Origin: an uncultured Pirellulaceae bacterium
GTDB taxonomy: Bacteria; Planctomycetota; Planctomycetia; Pirellulales; Pirellulaceae
DNA: 64,000 nucleotides
Reading direction: 5' to 3'
Assembly: GCA_938084685.1 (NCBI GenBank)
Contig: CALKGE010000009.1
Coordinates: 124,001 to 188,000 of the forward strand
Notes under the pieces: generated by a model
What the model was told of the DNA's origin: nothing
The model's database searches: none
Seen by the model: only the letters and a program-made list of their open reading frames with translations
Part shown: one piece after another, positions 28,635 to 38,500 of the stretch
Position numbering within the stretch: position 1 is the stretch's first letter
Layout of the letters: every line of letters starts with the position of its first letter
Translations under genes and position numbers: made by a program

Positions 28635-30632
28635 ATGAATATACTTGCTGAATTAAAAAACCGATTTCATGACGTCCTGGCAGAGATTGCTGGTGATTCT
28701 GATGTGCAAAGCCTGCTCGACATGATCAAGCCGGCACAGGATGCTCGATTTGGAGATTATCAGGCGAACTTCGCCATGCCGCTGGGGAAACGGCTGGGAC
28801 AGGCTCCACGTGATATTGCTGCTCAAATAATTGAGCAGGTGTCAGTCGATGATATCTGCAGTCAGACCGAGATTGCCGGTCCCGGCTTTATTAACCTGAC
28901 CCTTTGCTCACATTGGCTGACCGAGCAGGTGAATGCGGCAGCAGGTGATCCACGCGTGGGCGTAGCAAAGATTGGGGACCCCAAGACATTTGTTCTGGAT
29001 TACTCTTCTCCCAATGTTGCCAAGCCGATGCACGTTGGCCACATACGCTCGACGGTCATCGGAGACAGCCTGGCCCGGTCATTGCGTTTTCTGGGGCACC
29101 AGGTTATTACGGATAATCATCTGGGCGACTGGGGAACCCAGTTTGGCATGATTATCTATGGCTACAAACACTTCGTCGATCAGGACGCTTACCAGCAGCA
29201 CGAAGTGAACGAGCTGAGTCGACTGTATCGGCTGGTGAACCAGTTGATTGAATTTTGGAAAAGTAAGAACAGTCTGGAGATGCAGCAACAGGAAGTTGAG
29301 CATCGGGAAGCGGAGGTAGTCCGTCTGGAGCAGGTCGAGCCGACCGGAGATAAAAAGGAAGACAAAAAACAGGCTAAGGCTCTGGGCCGCGCCAAGGATC
29401 AGTTATCGCAGTCTCGCAAGACTATTGCTTCCCTGCAGGCCACGATCGCTGCGGTTGAAAGCGACAGTCAGCTGCATGAATATGCCCAGCAGCATCCCGA
29501 GATTGCACGTCATGCCTTACTGGAAACCGCTCGCCTGCATGAGGGAGACGAGACGAACAGGCAGTTGTGGGAACAGTTTCTGCCGAAGTGCCGGGAGGAA
29601 ATGCAACGAGTTTATCGTCGTCTGAATGTGGAATTTGATCACGAGTATGGTGAAAGTTATTACCACGAGATGCTGCCAGGTGTGGTTGCCGATCTGCAAC
29701 AGGCGGGATTGGCTACCGAAAGTGAAGGAGCCCAGTGTGTCTTTCTAGATGAATTCGAAACTCCGATGATCATCCAGAAGAGTGATGGTGCCTACCTGTA
29801 TGCGACGACTGACCTGGCGACGATTGAATATCGCAGGAAGCAGTGGGATGTGGACGAGATTCTCTATGTGGTGGATCACCGCCAGAGCGAACATTTTCAG
29901 AAGTTGTTTGCAGTTGCCCGAGTCTGGAACGCTCCGGATATAGAAATGCACCATATCAGTTTTGGTACGGTGTTAGATGAAAGTGGTCGTCCCTATAAAA
30001 CCCGGTCCGGAGACGCTGTCGGTCTGGAAGGGCTGTTGGATGAGGCAGTCAGCAAAGCTCTGGAAGTTGTTTCGGCCAATGATGATCGAAAACCAAACGG
30101 GCCAGAACTCGACGAAGCGGCTCGTCATCATATCGCTGATGTGGTTGGGCATGGTGCCATCAAATACGCTGATTTATCACATAACCGTACGAGTGATTAT
30201 GTGTTCAGTTATGACAAGATGATGGCGCTGGAGGGAAACACTGCCACCTACATGCAGTACAGTTATGCACGAGTTCAAAGTATTTTCCGTAAGGGTGGAA
30301 TCGACGTGGAAAGTTTGCGGGAAGCTTCCCAGTCTTCCCAGTCTTCCCAGTCCATTGTGTTAGCTCATGATGCCGAACGCGGATTGGCAAAGATGATTCT
30401 CCGCTATTCGGAAGCGCTGGAAAATGTGATGGAAGATTATCGCCCGAATCAGTTGACCAACTATCTGTTCGATCTGGCGAAACGGTTTTCTTCGTTCTTT
30501 GAACAATGTCCCGTTTTGAAAGCGGAAGAAGATACGACCAGACAAAGTCGACTTCAGCTTTGTGATTTAACAGGACGAGTGATTGCCCATGGGCTGAGTC
30601 TGTTAGGGATCGGGGTTGTTGACCAGATGTAA
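28635..30632 (+). CDS. argS: Arginyl-tRNA synthetase
   Basis: A class I synthetase of about 665 residues that charges tRNA-Arg. It has the N-terminal additional domain, the HIGH-type motif SSPNVAKPMHVGHIRST, TDNHLGDWGTQFGM, the KMSK-equivalent region GRPYKTRSGDAVGLEGLL, and the C-terminal anticodon-binding DALR domain. Residues about 215-280 are a Gln/Glu/Lys-rich coiled-coil insertion (QQEVEHREAEVVRLEQ, KKEDKKQAKALGRAKDQLSQ) in the catalytic domain, before GDETNRQLWEQF. A 9-nt tandem repeat codes SQSSQSSQS in the C-terminal half. ATG 28635 matches the family N-terminus (MNILAELKNRF); GTG 28605 is an alternative. Confidence 0.95.
   Translation: MNILAELKNRFHDVLAEIAGDSDVQSLLDMIKPAQDARFGDYQANFAMPLGKRLGQAPRDIAAQIIEQVSVDDICSQTEIAGPGFINLTLCSHWLTEQVNAAAGDPRVGVAKIGDPKTFVLDYSSPNVAKPMHVGHIRSTVIGDSLARSLRFLGHQVITDNHLGDWGTQFGMIIYGYKHFVDQDAYQQHEVNELSRLYRLVNQLIEFWKSKNSLEMQQQEVEHREAEVVRLEQVEPTGDKKEDKKQAKALGRAKDQLSQSRKTIASLQATIAAVESDSQLHEYAQQHPEIARHALLETARLHEGDETNRQLWEQFLPKCREEMQRVYRRLNVEFDHEYGESYYHEMLPGVVADLQQAGLATESEGAQCVFLDEFETPMIIQKSDGAYLYATTDLATIEYRRKQWDVDEILYVVDHRQSEHFQKLFAVARVWNAPDIEMHHISFGTVLDESGRPYKTRSGDAVGLEGLLDEAVSKALEVVSANDDRKPNGPELDEAARHHIADVVGHGAIKYADLSHNRTSDYVFSYDKMMALEGNTATYMQYSYARVQSIFRKGGIDVESLREASQSSQSSQSIVLAHDAERGLAKMILRYSEALENVMEDYRPNQLTNYLFDLAKRFSSFFEQCPVLKAEEDTTRQSRLQLCDLTGRVIAHGLSLLGIGVVDQM
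30325..30351 (+). repeat. 9-nt in-frame tandem repeat, three copies, in argS
   Basis: Three exact CTTCCCAGT units (30325, 30334, 30343), coding Ser-Gln-Ser repeats just before the anticodon-binding domain. The frame is kept if copies change. Confidence 0.85.
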
Positions 30633-30684
30633 CGCATCTCCCTGCGGAGTGCTCGGGACGGAAATCGAGTGAGAAACGGTAGTG

Positions 30685-31800
30685 ATGGCTAATCATGCTT
30701 TACAAACGACGGCCGAGCGTGAGACAGCATTGCTTGCTCCGTACGCGATGTTCAGCAGTCAAAGTGCGGGGCGACGTTATCACGAGTCAGAACATCCCTA
30801 CCGCAGCCCGTTTCAGCGGGATCGCGATCGTATTGTGCATAGCGCTGCCTATCGACGTCTGAGTGGGAAGATGCAGGTTTTTACCGGTGATATGGGAGAT
30901 TATCACCGCACACGGCTTACACATACTCAGGAAGTCGCTTCGATTGCTCGCACCATGGGACGTGCCTTAAGGCTTAACGAAGATCTGATCGAGGCACTTG
31001 CGCTGTTTCATGACATTGGCCATCCGCCGTTTGGTCATGCCGGAGAAGATGCGCTGAACGAATGTCTTCAGGATGACGGTGGTTTTTCTCATAACCAGTA
31101 TGCACTGACGATTGCCGAAGAACTGGAAACCAGGCATCAAAGTTTTCCCGGCTTGAATTTGACTCGGGAAGTACTTGAAGGACAGGCGACACGAGTGGAC
31201 AAACAGGCTGAGGATATCCATCCACTGCTTGAGGCCCAGGTGGTCGAAGCAGCGGATTCGATGACGTACGACGCGCATGATGTCGACGATGCGCTCAAAC
31301 TTGGTCTTGTGACTCTGGAGGAAGTACACCAACAGGCAATGATCAGGATTTGTGTGGAGCTGATGGGCCCCCGGGTATCAGATCTGGGTCCAGCAGAATA
31401 CAAGCGAGCGCTTATTCACACCATGATCGACTGCCAGGTGACCAATGTGTTGGAAAATGCAGGTCCTGCGTTGGCTGGGTTTGGTTGGACCTCCATCTGC
31501 GAAATTCGCCAATCGGATTACCGCATTGGCCCAGTTGGTGAGCTGGCCGAAGCCAAGAGTGCGATGGAGGCATTTTTATATGAACGTGTCTATCGTCATC
31601 CGGAGCTGGTAAAGACACGTGAGCGCGCGCAGAGTCAGATCTATCAACTCTTTGAAAGGTATGTGGCGAATCCGGACGTATTGCCAGACCGATTTAGAAA
31701 GCGGATCGAACTGGTGGGGTTGCGCCGCAGCGTGGGGGACTACGTTGCTGGCATGACCGATCGTTTCTTCGAACAGCAGTATTTGGGATTTGTTGGATAA
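30685..31800 (+). CDS. dgt: dGTP triphosphohydrolase-like HD protein
   Basis: A 371-residue HD-domain protein of the deoxyguanosinetriphosphate triphosphohydrolase-like family. It hydrolyses dNTPs to deoxynucleoside and triphosphate. Seen are YRSPFQRDRDRIVHSAAYRRLSGKMQVF, the first metal His in RLTHTQEVASIAR, the HD pair FHDIGHPPFGHAGE, and DSMTYDAHDVDDALKLGL. The length fits the bacterial short form. ATG 30685 directly follows an in-frame GTG 30682, and either may be used. It lies 52 nt after argS. Confidence 0.93.
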   Translation: MANHALQTTAERETALLAPYAMFSSQSAGRRYHESEHPYRSPFQRDRDRIVHSAAYRRLSGKMQVFTGDMGDYHRTRLTHTQEVASIARTMGRALRLNEDLIEALALFHDIGHPPFGHAGEDALNECLQDDGGFSHNQYALTIAEELETRHQSFPGLNLTREVLEGQATRVDKQAEDIHPLLEAQVVEAADSMTYDAHDVDDALKLGLVTLEEVHQQAMIRICVELMGPRVSDLGPAEYKRALIHTMIDCQVTNVLENAGPALAGFGWTSICEIRQSDYRIGPVGELAEAKSAMEAFLYERVYRHPELVKTRERAQSQIYQLFERYVANPDVLPDRFRKRIELVGLRRSVGDYVAGMTDRFFEQQYLGFVG

Positions 31801-31991
31801 GCCCTATGGATTTCTTCTGGATTCTGGTCTGAATCAGACATAGAATCGGAAGAGTTGATACTCTGCCTTTCCCAGTAGCGTTTTTGCTCTGAGAGTAATA
31901 TATATCTTTCATTCTTATTTATTCACCACTCAGCCACGATTGTGTCACGAGTGGTACGCATTTTATCCTGATTTTATAAGGCATTCTTACT

Positions 31992-33020
31992 ATGGCGTTA
32001 TGGATACTGCGAGCAGTATTCCTGATGATCGCGTTTGGCGCTGGAATATCTATCGTTACTCAAAATACAGAGGATTCTCAGGGACTTTTCACCGGAATCA
32101 CTCTCATCGTGTCCGCAGCTGGCATTGTTTCTTTTGACATACTGATCCGGAAGAAGCCGATCGATGTAATCTCGTGTAGTTATTTCGGGATCGTGATTGG
32201 ACTATTTCTGACCTATATTGTTGGTGTCGCGGTTGCTCCTATCCTGATGTTTTCTGAAGTCGAAGATGTGGAGCGTACTCGAGGGTTGCTCACCTTACTT
32301 CTGGCGATTCCGTTGTGCTATATCTGTACGTCCCTGCTGTTGCAGACACGTCACGATTTCAGATTTATCATTCCGTATGTCGAGTTTTCAAAGGATATCA
32401 AGGATATGAAGCCCTTGATCCTTGATACGTCGGTTGTGATTGATGGACGGATCGCCGATCTGGTGGGAACGAATATTATTGATAGTCAGCTGATTATGCC
32501 CAAGTTCATATTAGCTGAACTGCAGAATATCGCTGACAGCAGTGATAAGATGCGTCGTACTCGAGGTCGACGGGGCCTGGATATCTTGAAGCAGCTACAG
32601 TCCAATGCTGACGTAGATTTGTTGATCGACGAACGCGAAAATGAATCGATGAAAGGGCAACCGGTTGATGCGAAACTGGTTTTGCTCGCCAAACAACTCA
32701 ACGGCAAGGTGGTCACCGGTGACTACAATCTGAACAAGATCGCTACTCTGCAGGATGTTCCGGTGATCAATTTGAACGAAATTATGAACGCGCTGCGTCC
32801 TGTGTTTCTTCCTGGCGAAGAGTTTACGGTAAAGATCGTCAAAGAGGGAGAAGGGGAATCGCAGGGCGTTGGTTATCTGGATGACGGCACCATGATTGTG
32901 ATTGAAGGAGGTCGCAATCACTTGCAGGAAATGGCAATAGTTTCTGTCACCAGTGTGCTGCAAACGAGTGCTGGCCGCATGATCTTTGCGAACTATGAAG
33001 GCGCCGCTCAACCAGCCTGA
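31992..33020 (+). CDS. PIN-TRAM domain membrane protein (YacL-like)
   Basis: A 342-residue protein of the YacL type. Four N-terminal transmembrane helices (residues about 1-120) are followed by a PIN ribonuclease domain and a TRAM RNA-binding domain (about 270-335). The PIN acidic residues are present: ILDTSVVIDGRIADL, the middle VDAKLVLLAK and VVTGDYNLNKIA. Such proteins are predicted membrane-anchored endoribonucleases; the target is not known. The ATG has AAGG about 10 nt upstream. A 191-nt gap separates it from dgt. Confidence 0.93.
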   Translation: MALWILRAVFLMIAFGAGISIVTQNTEDSQGLFTGITLIVSAAGIVSFDILIRKKPIDVISCSYFGIVIGLFLTYIVGVAVAPILMFSEVEDVERTRGLLTLLLAIPLCYICTSLLLQTRHDFRFIIPYVEFSKDIKDMKPLILDTSVVIDGRIADLVGTNIIDSQLIMPKFILAELQNIADSSDKMRRTRGRRGLDILKQLQSNADVDLLIDERENESMKGQPVDAKLVLLAKQLNGKVVTGDYNLNKIATLQDVPVINLNEIMNALRPVFLPGEEFTVKIVKEGEGESQGVGYLDDGTMIVIEGGRNHLQEMAIVSVTSVLQTSAGRMIFANYEGAAQPA

Positions 33021-33063
33021 TGAAAACTTGAATCGCTGAATCCTCTTTGGTACGTTGTAGAAT

Positions 33064-33089
33064 TACCGGCAGACCCTGGTTACCGGCAG
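33064..33089 (+). repeat. Direct repeat upstream of uvrA
   Basis: TACCGGCAG occurs twice (33064-33072 and 33081-33089), 17 nt start to start, about 70-90 nt before the uvrA ATG. The spacing is near two helical turns, so it could be an operator, but nothing proves this. Confidence 0.35.
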
Positions 33090-33155
33090 GGGAGCTCCAA
33101 AATCATGGAGGCTTCGACGTCTGCTATTCGGCGAACGTACTGATTAGGCACCAAG

Positions 33156-36017
33156 ATGGCGACGATCGATGCAGAAAATGCTCGAACAAGCGGACAACCG
33201 GCTGTCCGCGGTCAGATTTCCATCCGTGGTGCACGAGTCAACAATCTCAAAAATGTCAGTCTCGATATTCCTCGTAATCAGCTCGTAGTTATCACGGGGC
33301 CCAGTGGCTCAGGTAAAAGTTCGCTCGCTTTTGAGACGTTATATGCAGAAGGGCAACGGCAGTATATTGAGAGCCTCTCGGTTTATGCTCGCCAGTTCCT
33401 GAATCAGATGGAGCGTCCCGATGTGGATATCATTGAGGGACTTCAGCCAACGATCTGTATCGATCAGCGTCAGGGCCTGCAGAATCCACGGAGTACGGTG
33501 GCAACGGTCACTGAAATTTATGACCACCTGCGTTTGTTGATGGCCCGATTGGGAGCTCCGATCTGCTATGAATGTGGTGAATCGATTCGTCAGCAGTCGC
33601 ATGAGCAGATTCAGGATGCGTTGATGGCGATGCCCGAAGGTACAAAGTCCATGATTATGGCTCCCATGGTTCGGGGGCGCCGCGGGCAGCATAAGGAGGT
33701 TCTGGAACAGATTCGCAAGGTTGGTTTTGTGCGAGCGAGAATCGATGGCCAGGTCCATGATGTTGATTCCTTCCCGGAACTGGCTCCCCGCAAAGTGCAT
33801 CACATTGATGGAATTGTGGATCGAGTGATTATCCGTCCAGGAGTGCGAGCCAGAATTGGTGAGTCGATCAAACTGGCTTTGGAGTATGGTGAAGGGTTGA
33901 TGATGCTTTGCTCCTATCATCCGTTCGACGACGAGCAGGAAGGGGGGGAATGGCGGGATACTCTTTTTAGTTCACGTTACTGCTGCCCCAACTGTAATAT
34001 CAGTTATGAAGAAGTGGAGCCTCGTACTTTCAGCTTCAACAGCCCTTATGGAGCCTGTACCGAATGCGATGGTCTGGGGCAGTCCTACCAGTTCGATCCC
34101 GAACAGGTAGTGCCTGATGTGGATCTGACATTGGGCGAGGGAGCGGTTGCAGTGTGGGAAGGAGCGACCCCCAAACGATTACAGCAGTATGAAATGGCAG
34201 TCAATGAATTCCTGGAAGCCAAGAAGGTTGATCGGGACCTGCCAATCGGTGAATGGCCCACTCGGATTCAAAATCAATTCTTTCACGGTGCCGGGCGCAA
34301 CTATACAGGTTTGATCGGAATGATTGAGCAGGAATTTGCGACGACTACCAGTAAACCACGTTTGGAAGAACTGGAATCGTACCGGGACATCGTGATATGT
34401 GGGCAATGCCAGGGCTCAAGGCTGCGGCCCGAGGCGACCAGTGTCAAATTGGGCGGACTTGATATTCACCAGATTGTGAAGCTTTCCATCAGTGAAGCTC
34501 GTCGTTACTTCGAAACGTTGGAGTTCAACGAACAGGACGAGCTGGTAGGGAGGCCGATTGTTAACGAAATCATTCACCGCTTGCAGTTTCTGTCGAAAGT
34601 CGGAGTGGATTACTTAACGCTGGACAGATCGGCAGACACTCTGAGTGGCGGAGAGATGCAGCGAGTTCGACTGGCCAGCAGTATTGGATCAGGATTAGTC
34701 GGCGTTTGTTATATTCTGGATGAACCCTCGATCGGCTTGCACCCTCGGGATAATGGCCGACTCATTCAGTCGTTACGTGATCTTCAGCAACTGGGTAACA
34801 CGGTTGTCGTTGTTGAGCATGATGAAGCGACGATGCGGGAAGCAGATCGCATTATAGATGTGGGGCCCGGGGCTGGTCAGAACGGTGGCGAGGTGATTGC
34901 GCAAGGTTCTCCTGAGGAGGTACAGGCCGATAGCCAGTCGGTTACAGGGCAGTATCTGGTTGGGGCCAGACAAATCCGTGTACCTGAGAAACGGCGAAAG
35001 GTGAAGGCTCGTAAACAGATTGAACTGGAGCGGGTGACAACCAACAATTTACAAAATGTATCGCTGCAGGTGCCTTTGGAAGCTTTGGTGTGTGTGACCG
35101 GCGTTTCCGGTTCTGGTAAAAGTTCGCTGATCAATGAAACACTCGCCCGGGCCATTACTCGAGAGCTTGGTAATAAGTGCCCCAAGCCCGGTCCATTCGG
35201 GGCACTTCAGGGAGTCGAGCACATTGACAAGCTGGTACAGATTACGCAGTCCCCGATTGGTCGTACGCCCAGAAGTAATGCAGCAACCTACACAGGAGTG
35301 TTTGACGAAATACGGAAGGCTTTTGCTCAGACCCGGGATGCAAAACAGCGAGGTTACAAGGCCAACCGCTTCAGCTTTAATGTAAAGCAGGGACGTTGCA
35401 GCAGCTGCGATGGTCAGGGAGTTCAAAAAATTGAGATGAACTTCCTGCCTGATATGTATGTCAAGTGTGAACAGTGCCACGGGGCAAGGTTTAACCGGGC
35501 GACACTTCAGGTTCGTTACAAAGGCCTGACGATCGCAGATGTTCTGGATTTACCTGTCAGTGAGGCCGTGGAGTTTTTTGAGAACTTTGAGAATATTCAC
35601 CGGACGCTGAAAAGTCTGGAAGATGTTGGTTTGGGCTATCTCCGACTGGGGCAGCCATCTACGACATTGTCCGGTGGAGAAGCACAACGGGTAAAACTGG
35701 CTACCCAATTGGCTCGGGTTGATACGGGCAATACGTTGTACCTGTTGGATGAACCTACGACGGGATTACATTTTGAAGATATCCAACGGCTTTTGGATGT
35801 ACTGGGGCGGTTGGTGGATCGTGGTAATACAGTAGTGGTTATCGAGCACAATCTGGATGTCGTGAAGTGTGCAGACTGGATCATCGATTTAGGGCCTGAA
35901 GGGGGAACGGGAGGTGGAAAAATCATCGCCACAGGTTCTCCTGAAGAGGTAGCTGAAATTGCTCACAGTTATACCGGGCAGAGTTTGCAGAGTGTCCTGA
36001 CAGGAGGGTTCGCATGA
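33156..36017 (+). CDS. uvrA: Excinuclease ABC subunit A
   Basis: A 953-residue UvrA, full length, the damage-sensing ATPase of nucleotide excision repair. Two ABC ATPase modules are visible: Walker A GPSGSGKSS and signature LSGGEMQRVRLA with DEPSIGLHPRD in the first, GVSGSGKSS and LSGGEAQRVKLA with DEPTTGLHFED in the second. Zinc-binding Cys groups are CYECGE, CCPNCNIS with CTECDGLG, and CSSCDGQG with CEQCHGARF. It overlaps crcB by 4 nt (ATGA). A direct repeat upstream may be regulatory; no recognised SOS box was found. Confidence 0.98.
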   Translation: MATIDAENARTSGQPAVRGQISIRGARVNNLKNVSLDIPRNQLVVITGPSGSGKSSLAFETLYAEGQRQYIESLSVYARQFLNQMERPDVDIIEGLQPTICIDQRQGLQNPRSTVATVTEIYDHLRLLMARLGAPICYECGESIRQQSHEQIQDALMAMPEGTKSMIMAPMVRGRRGQHKEVLEQIRKVGFVRARIDGQVHDVDSFPELAPRKVHHIDGIVDRVIIRPGVRARIGESIKLALEYGEGLMMLCSYHPFDDEQEGGEWRDTLFSSRYCCPNCNISYEEVEPRTFSFNSPYGACTECDGLGQSYQFDPEQVVPDVDLTLGEGAVAVWEGATPKRLQQYEMAVNEFLEAKKVDRDLPIGEWPTRIQNQFFHGAGRNYTGLIGMIEQEFATTTSKPRLEELESYRDIVICGQCQGSRLRPEATSVKLGGLDIHQIVKLSISEARRYFETLEFNEQDELVGRPIVNEIIHRLQFLSKVGVDYLTLDRSADTLSGGEMQRVRLASSIGSGLVGVCYILDEPSIGLHPRDNGRLIQSLRDLQQLGNTVVVVEHDEATMREADRIIDVGPGAGQNGGEVIAQGSPEEVQADSQSVTGQYLVGARQIRVPEKRRKVKARKQIELERVTTNNLQNVSLQVPLEALVCVTGVSGSGKSSLINETLARAITRELGNKCPKPGPFGALQGVEHIDKLVQITQSPIGRTPRSNAATYTGVFDEIRKAFAQTRDAKQRGYKANRFSFNVKQGRCSSCDGQGVQKIEMNFLPDMYVKCEQCHGARFNRATLQVRYKGLTIADVLDLPVSEAVEFFENFENIHRTLKSLEDVGLGYLRLGQPSTTLSGGEAQRVKLATQLARVDTGNTLYLLDEPTTGLHFEDIQRLLDVLGRLVDRGNTVVVIEHNLDVVKCADWIIDLGPEGGTGGGKIIATGSPEEVAEIAHSYTGQSLQSVLTGGFA

Positions 36018-36403
36018 AGGCAGTTTTGTTTGTCGCTGCAGGAGGTATGGTAGGAGCCGTATTGCGTTACCTGGGATCTTCTCTGGCTTTGAAACTGTTG
36101 GGCGAGGGATTCGCCTACGGGACTTTGCTTGTGAATGTTGTAGGCTGTCTGGCAATAGGAGTTTTGGCTGGATGGGGATTCACCGCATGGGAAGAGAATC
36201 CGCAAATGCGTTTGTTCGTGGTTACTGGTTTGCTGGGATCCTTAACGACCTTTTCAACCTTTGGTTGGGAAACGGTTCAATACTTGCAGGCTGGACGCTG
36301 GCAGCTCGCCTTTTTCAACGTTGCCCTAAACCTGTTGCTTGGTCTGCTGGCTGTCTATGGCGGGTTTAGTGCTGGTCAGTCGCTGTTATCCAAAGCCGTT
36401 TAG
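36014..36403 (+). CDS. crcB: Fluoride exporter CrcB/Fluc
   Basis: A 129-residue, four-helix fluoride channel of standard size; it acts as an antiparallel dimer in the inner membrane. Signatures are GGMVGAVLRYLG, TLLVNVVGCLAIGVLAG and the phenylalanine-rich GLLGSLTTFSTFGWE. The start codon overlaps the uvrA stop (ATGA), so it is probably translated by coupling. There is no room for a fluoride riboswitch of its own directly upstream. The pairing of uvrA with crcB is unusual and has no obvious biochemical logic. Confidence 0.96.
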   Translation: MKAVLFVAAGGMVGAVLRYLGSSLALKLLGEGFAYGTLLVNVVGCLAIGVLAGWGFTAWEENPQMRLFVVTGLLGSLTTFSTFGWETVQYLQAGRWQLAFFNVALNLLLGLLAVYGGFSAGQSLLSKAV

Positions 36404-36647
36404 ACTCAAAAACGGTCAGATTATCGCGATTCTGTGGGTTATCAACTCTTCGGCGCTTGCATGAATTCCGTGCTTGCAATAATCTAAACTGATTAGGAAA
36501 ATCACGCGCTCGTTCGCAGGGGATGATACTCTGGAAATCAGTGGCAAACAAGGAATTGCTGCTGCTGAGGGTGGGTGTGTGAGTAATAATTGAGACAGGA
36601 AAACCAATCCTTCATGTTCGTTTCCTCACAGGAGACAGGAGAAGAAA

Positions 36648-38417
36648 ATGGCAACCATAGATAAGGCTTCCGAAACGGACTTCATGGCAGGTTCAGACAT
36701 CCTTGTGGAAGCTCTGATTCGTAATGGCGCCGAAGTCGTTTTCGCCTACCCAGGTGGTTGTAGCATGCCAATACATCAGGCGTTGTTGCGTAATCAGGAC
36801 AAAATCCGCACGATTCTGCCTCGTCACGAGCAGGGTGGTGGTTTTGCCGCGCAGGGAATTTCGCGTACGACCGGTTCCCCGGGGGTTTGTATTGCCACCA
36901 GTGGGCCTGGTGCCACCAACCTGGTAACAGCGATTGCCGATGCCAAGCTGGATAGTGTTCCCATGATCGCGATTACCGCCCAGGTACCAACTCCGGTCAT
37001 TGGCTCAGATGCTTTCCAGGAAACTCCGATGGTAGAAGTATGCCGCGGAATTACCAAGCATCACTATCTGGTAACCGACGTAAATGATCTGGCTCGCGTG
37101 ATCAAGGAAGCCTTTCATATAGCCACGACCGGCCGGCTGGGCCCAGTCTTGATTGACATTCCCAAGGACGTTCAGTTGTCCCAGTGTGCCGTAGATTGGG
37201 ATGTTGATATGAACCTGCCCGGTTACCGGTTTGGCGTTATCGATGAGCCGCCAGCCGAACAGTTGAATCAGGTAGCTGCCGCGATCAAACATGCCAAACG
37301 CCCTCTGATCTATGCAGGTGGAGGGATCATTTCTGGGGAAGCAACGAATGAACTTCGTGAGTTCATTGCGAAAACGGAGATTCCAACGACCTTGACGGTT
37401 ATGGGTTTGGGGGCTTTGCCGGCGAGTGATCCTCTGTGCATGGATATGCTTGGTATGCATGGAGCGATCTATGCGAACTGGGCTGTGCGGGATTGCGACC
37501 TGCTGATTGGTTTGGGAGTACGGTTTGATGACCGGGTGACCGGGAAATTGGAGAAATTTGCTCCTAACGCCAAAATTATCCACATCGATATCGACCCGTC
37601 TGAACTCAACAAAAACAAGGCGGCACATATTCCAATCGTGAGCGATGTAAAAATCGCGCTGCAGCGATTGATCCCGCTGGTGGAACACAAAGATGATATT
37701 GATCAGTGGCGCGCCCAGTGTCGCACGTGGAAACAGGAAAATCCACTGACCTATGATCACTCGTTTGACGGGATTCTCCAGCAGCATGCCATTAGCGAAC
37801 TATCTCGTCTGACACAGGACCGTGACACGGTGATTACCGTGGGCGTAGGCCAGCACCAGATGTGGGCTGCCCAGTTCTATCAATTCAGTAAGCCTAGAAC
37901 CTGGTTGTCAAGTTCAGGTCTGGGGACGATGGGCTTTGGTTTGCCAGCTGCGATGGGAGTTCAGGCAGCACATCCCGATAAGCTCGTGATCGACATCGAC
38001 GGGGATGGTAGTTTCCAGATGAACATCCAGGAATTGGCGACATGCAAGTGTGAAGATCTGCCAGTCAAGGTATTGCTGTTGAACAATCAGCATCTGGGGA
38101 TGGTGGTTCAGTGGGAAGACCGGTTCATGGAAGGTCGTCGTGCTCATACCTATTTAGGATCCATCCATGACGCGGAAGCTCTTGGCAAGGGTGACAGTGC
38201 CTATGCCGTGGAACGGTATCCTGACTTTGTTCAGATTGCCAAGGGATACGGCTGTGGAGCGGCATCTGTTTCGCGAAAAGAAGATCTGGAAGCGGCATTA
38301 TTGGAAATGATCGAGTACGACGGTCCGTTTGTACTGGATGTTGAAGTACCTTACCAGGAACATGTTCTTCCAATGATTCCATCCGGCGGTAGTGTAGATG
38401 ATATGATTACCGAGTAA
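36648..38417 (+). CDS. ilvB: Acetolactate synthase large subunit
   Basis: A 589-residue thiamine-diphosphate enzyme that condenses pyruvate in valine, leucine and isoleucine synthesis. Landmarks are [16 protein letters not shown], the catalytic-Glu region [46 protein letters not shown], and the TPP motif [11 protein letters not shown] with [10 protein letters not shown]. No small regulatory subunit (ilvH/ilvN) or other branched-chain gene is adjacent. A good AGGAG site precedes the ATG. A strong rho-independent terminator follows. Confidence 0.95.
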   Translation: MATIDKASETDFMAGSDILVEALIRNGAEVVFAYPGGCSMPIHQALLRNQDKIRTILPRHEQGGGFAAQGISRTTGSPGVCIATSGPGATNLVTAIADAKLDSVPMIAITAQVPTPVIGSDAFQETPMVEVCRGITKHHYLVTDVNDLARVIKEAFHIATTGRLGPVLIDIPKDVQLSQCAVDWDVDMNLPGYRFGVIDEPPAEQLNQVAAAIKHAKRPLIYAGGGIISGEATNELREFIAKTEIPTTLTVMGLGALPASDPLCMDMLGMHGAIYANWAVRDCDLLIGLGVRFDDRVTGKLEKFAPNAKIIHIDIDPSELNKNKAAHIPIVSDVKIALQRLIPLVEHKDDIDQWRAQCRTWKQENPLTYDHSFDGILQQHAISELSRLTQDRDTVITVGVGQHQMWAAQFYQFSKPRTWLSSSGLGTMGFGLPAAMGVQAAHPDKLVIDIDGDGSFQMNIQELATCKCEDLPVKVLLLNNQHLGMVVQWEDRFMEGRRAHTYLGSIHDAEALGKGDSAYAVERYPDFVQIAKGYGCGAASVSRKEDLEAALLEMIEYDGPFVLDVEVPYQEHVLPMIPSGGSVDDMITE

Positions 38418-38458
38418 TCAGTACCTTGGATTTAATGGATTTAACGGATCCAAAGGAG

Positions 38459-38485
38459 ACCCGGTCCTGGTGACCGGGTTTTTTT
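38459..38485 (+). terminator. Rho-independent terminator after ilvB
   Basis: A perfect 8-bp GC-rich stem ACCCGGTC/GACCGGGT (38459-38466 with 38472-38479), 5-nt loop, and a run of seven T (38479-38485). It lies 42 nt past the ilvB stop and only 15 nt before the start of the next gene. Confidence 0.88.
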
Positions 38486-38500
38486 ATCGAGTGACCAAAA

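Noticed and set aside
31820-31847. GATTCT/AGAATC hairpin after dgt as a terminator
   Set aside because: Only 6 bp outside an internal loop and no U tract; too weak to call.
36014-36403. Fluoride riboswitch for crcB
   Set aside because: The start overlaps uvrA; no untranslated leader exists to hold one.
36404-36647. Possible attenuator or leader peptide before ilvB
   Set aside because: No short frame with Ile, Val or Leu codon runs and no competing hairpins with a U tract were found.
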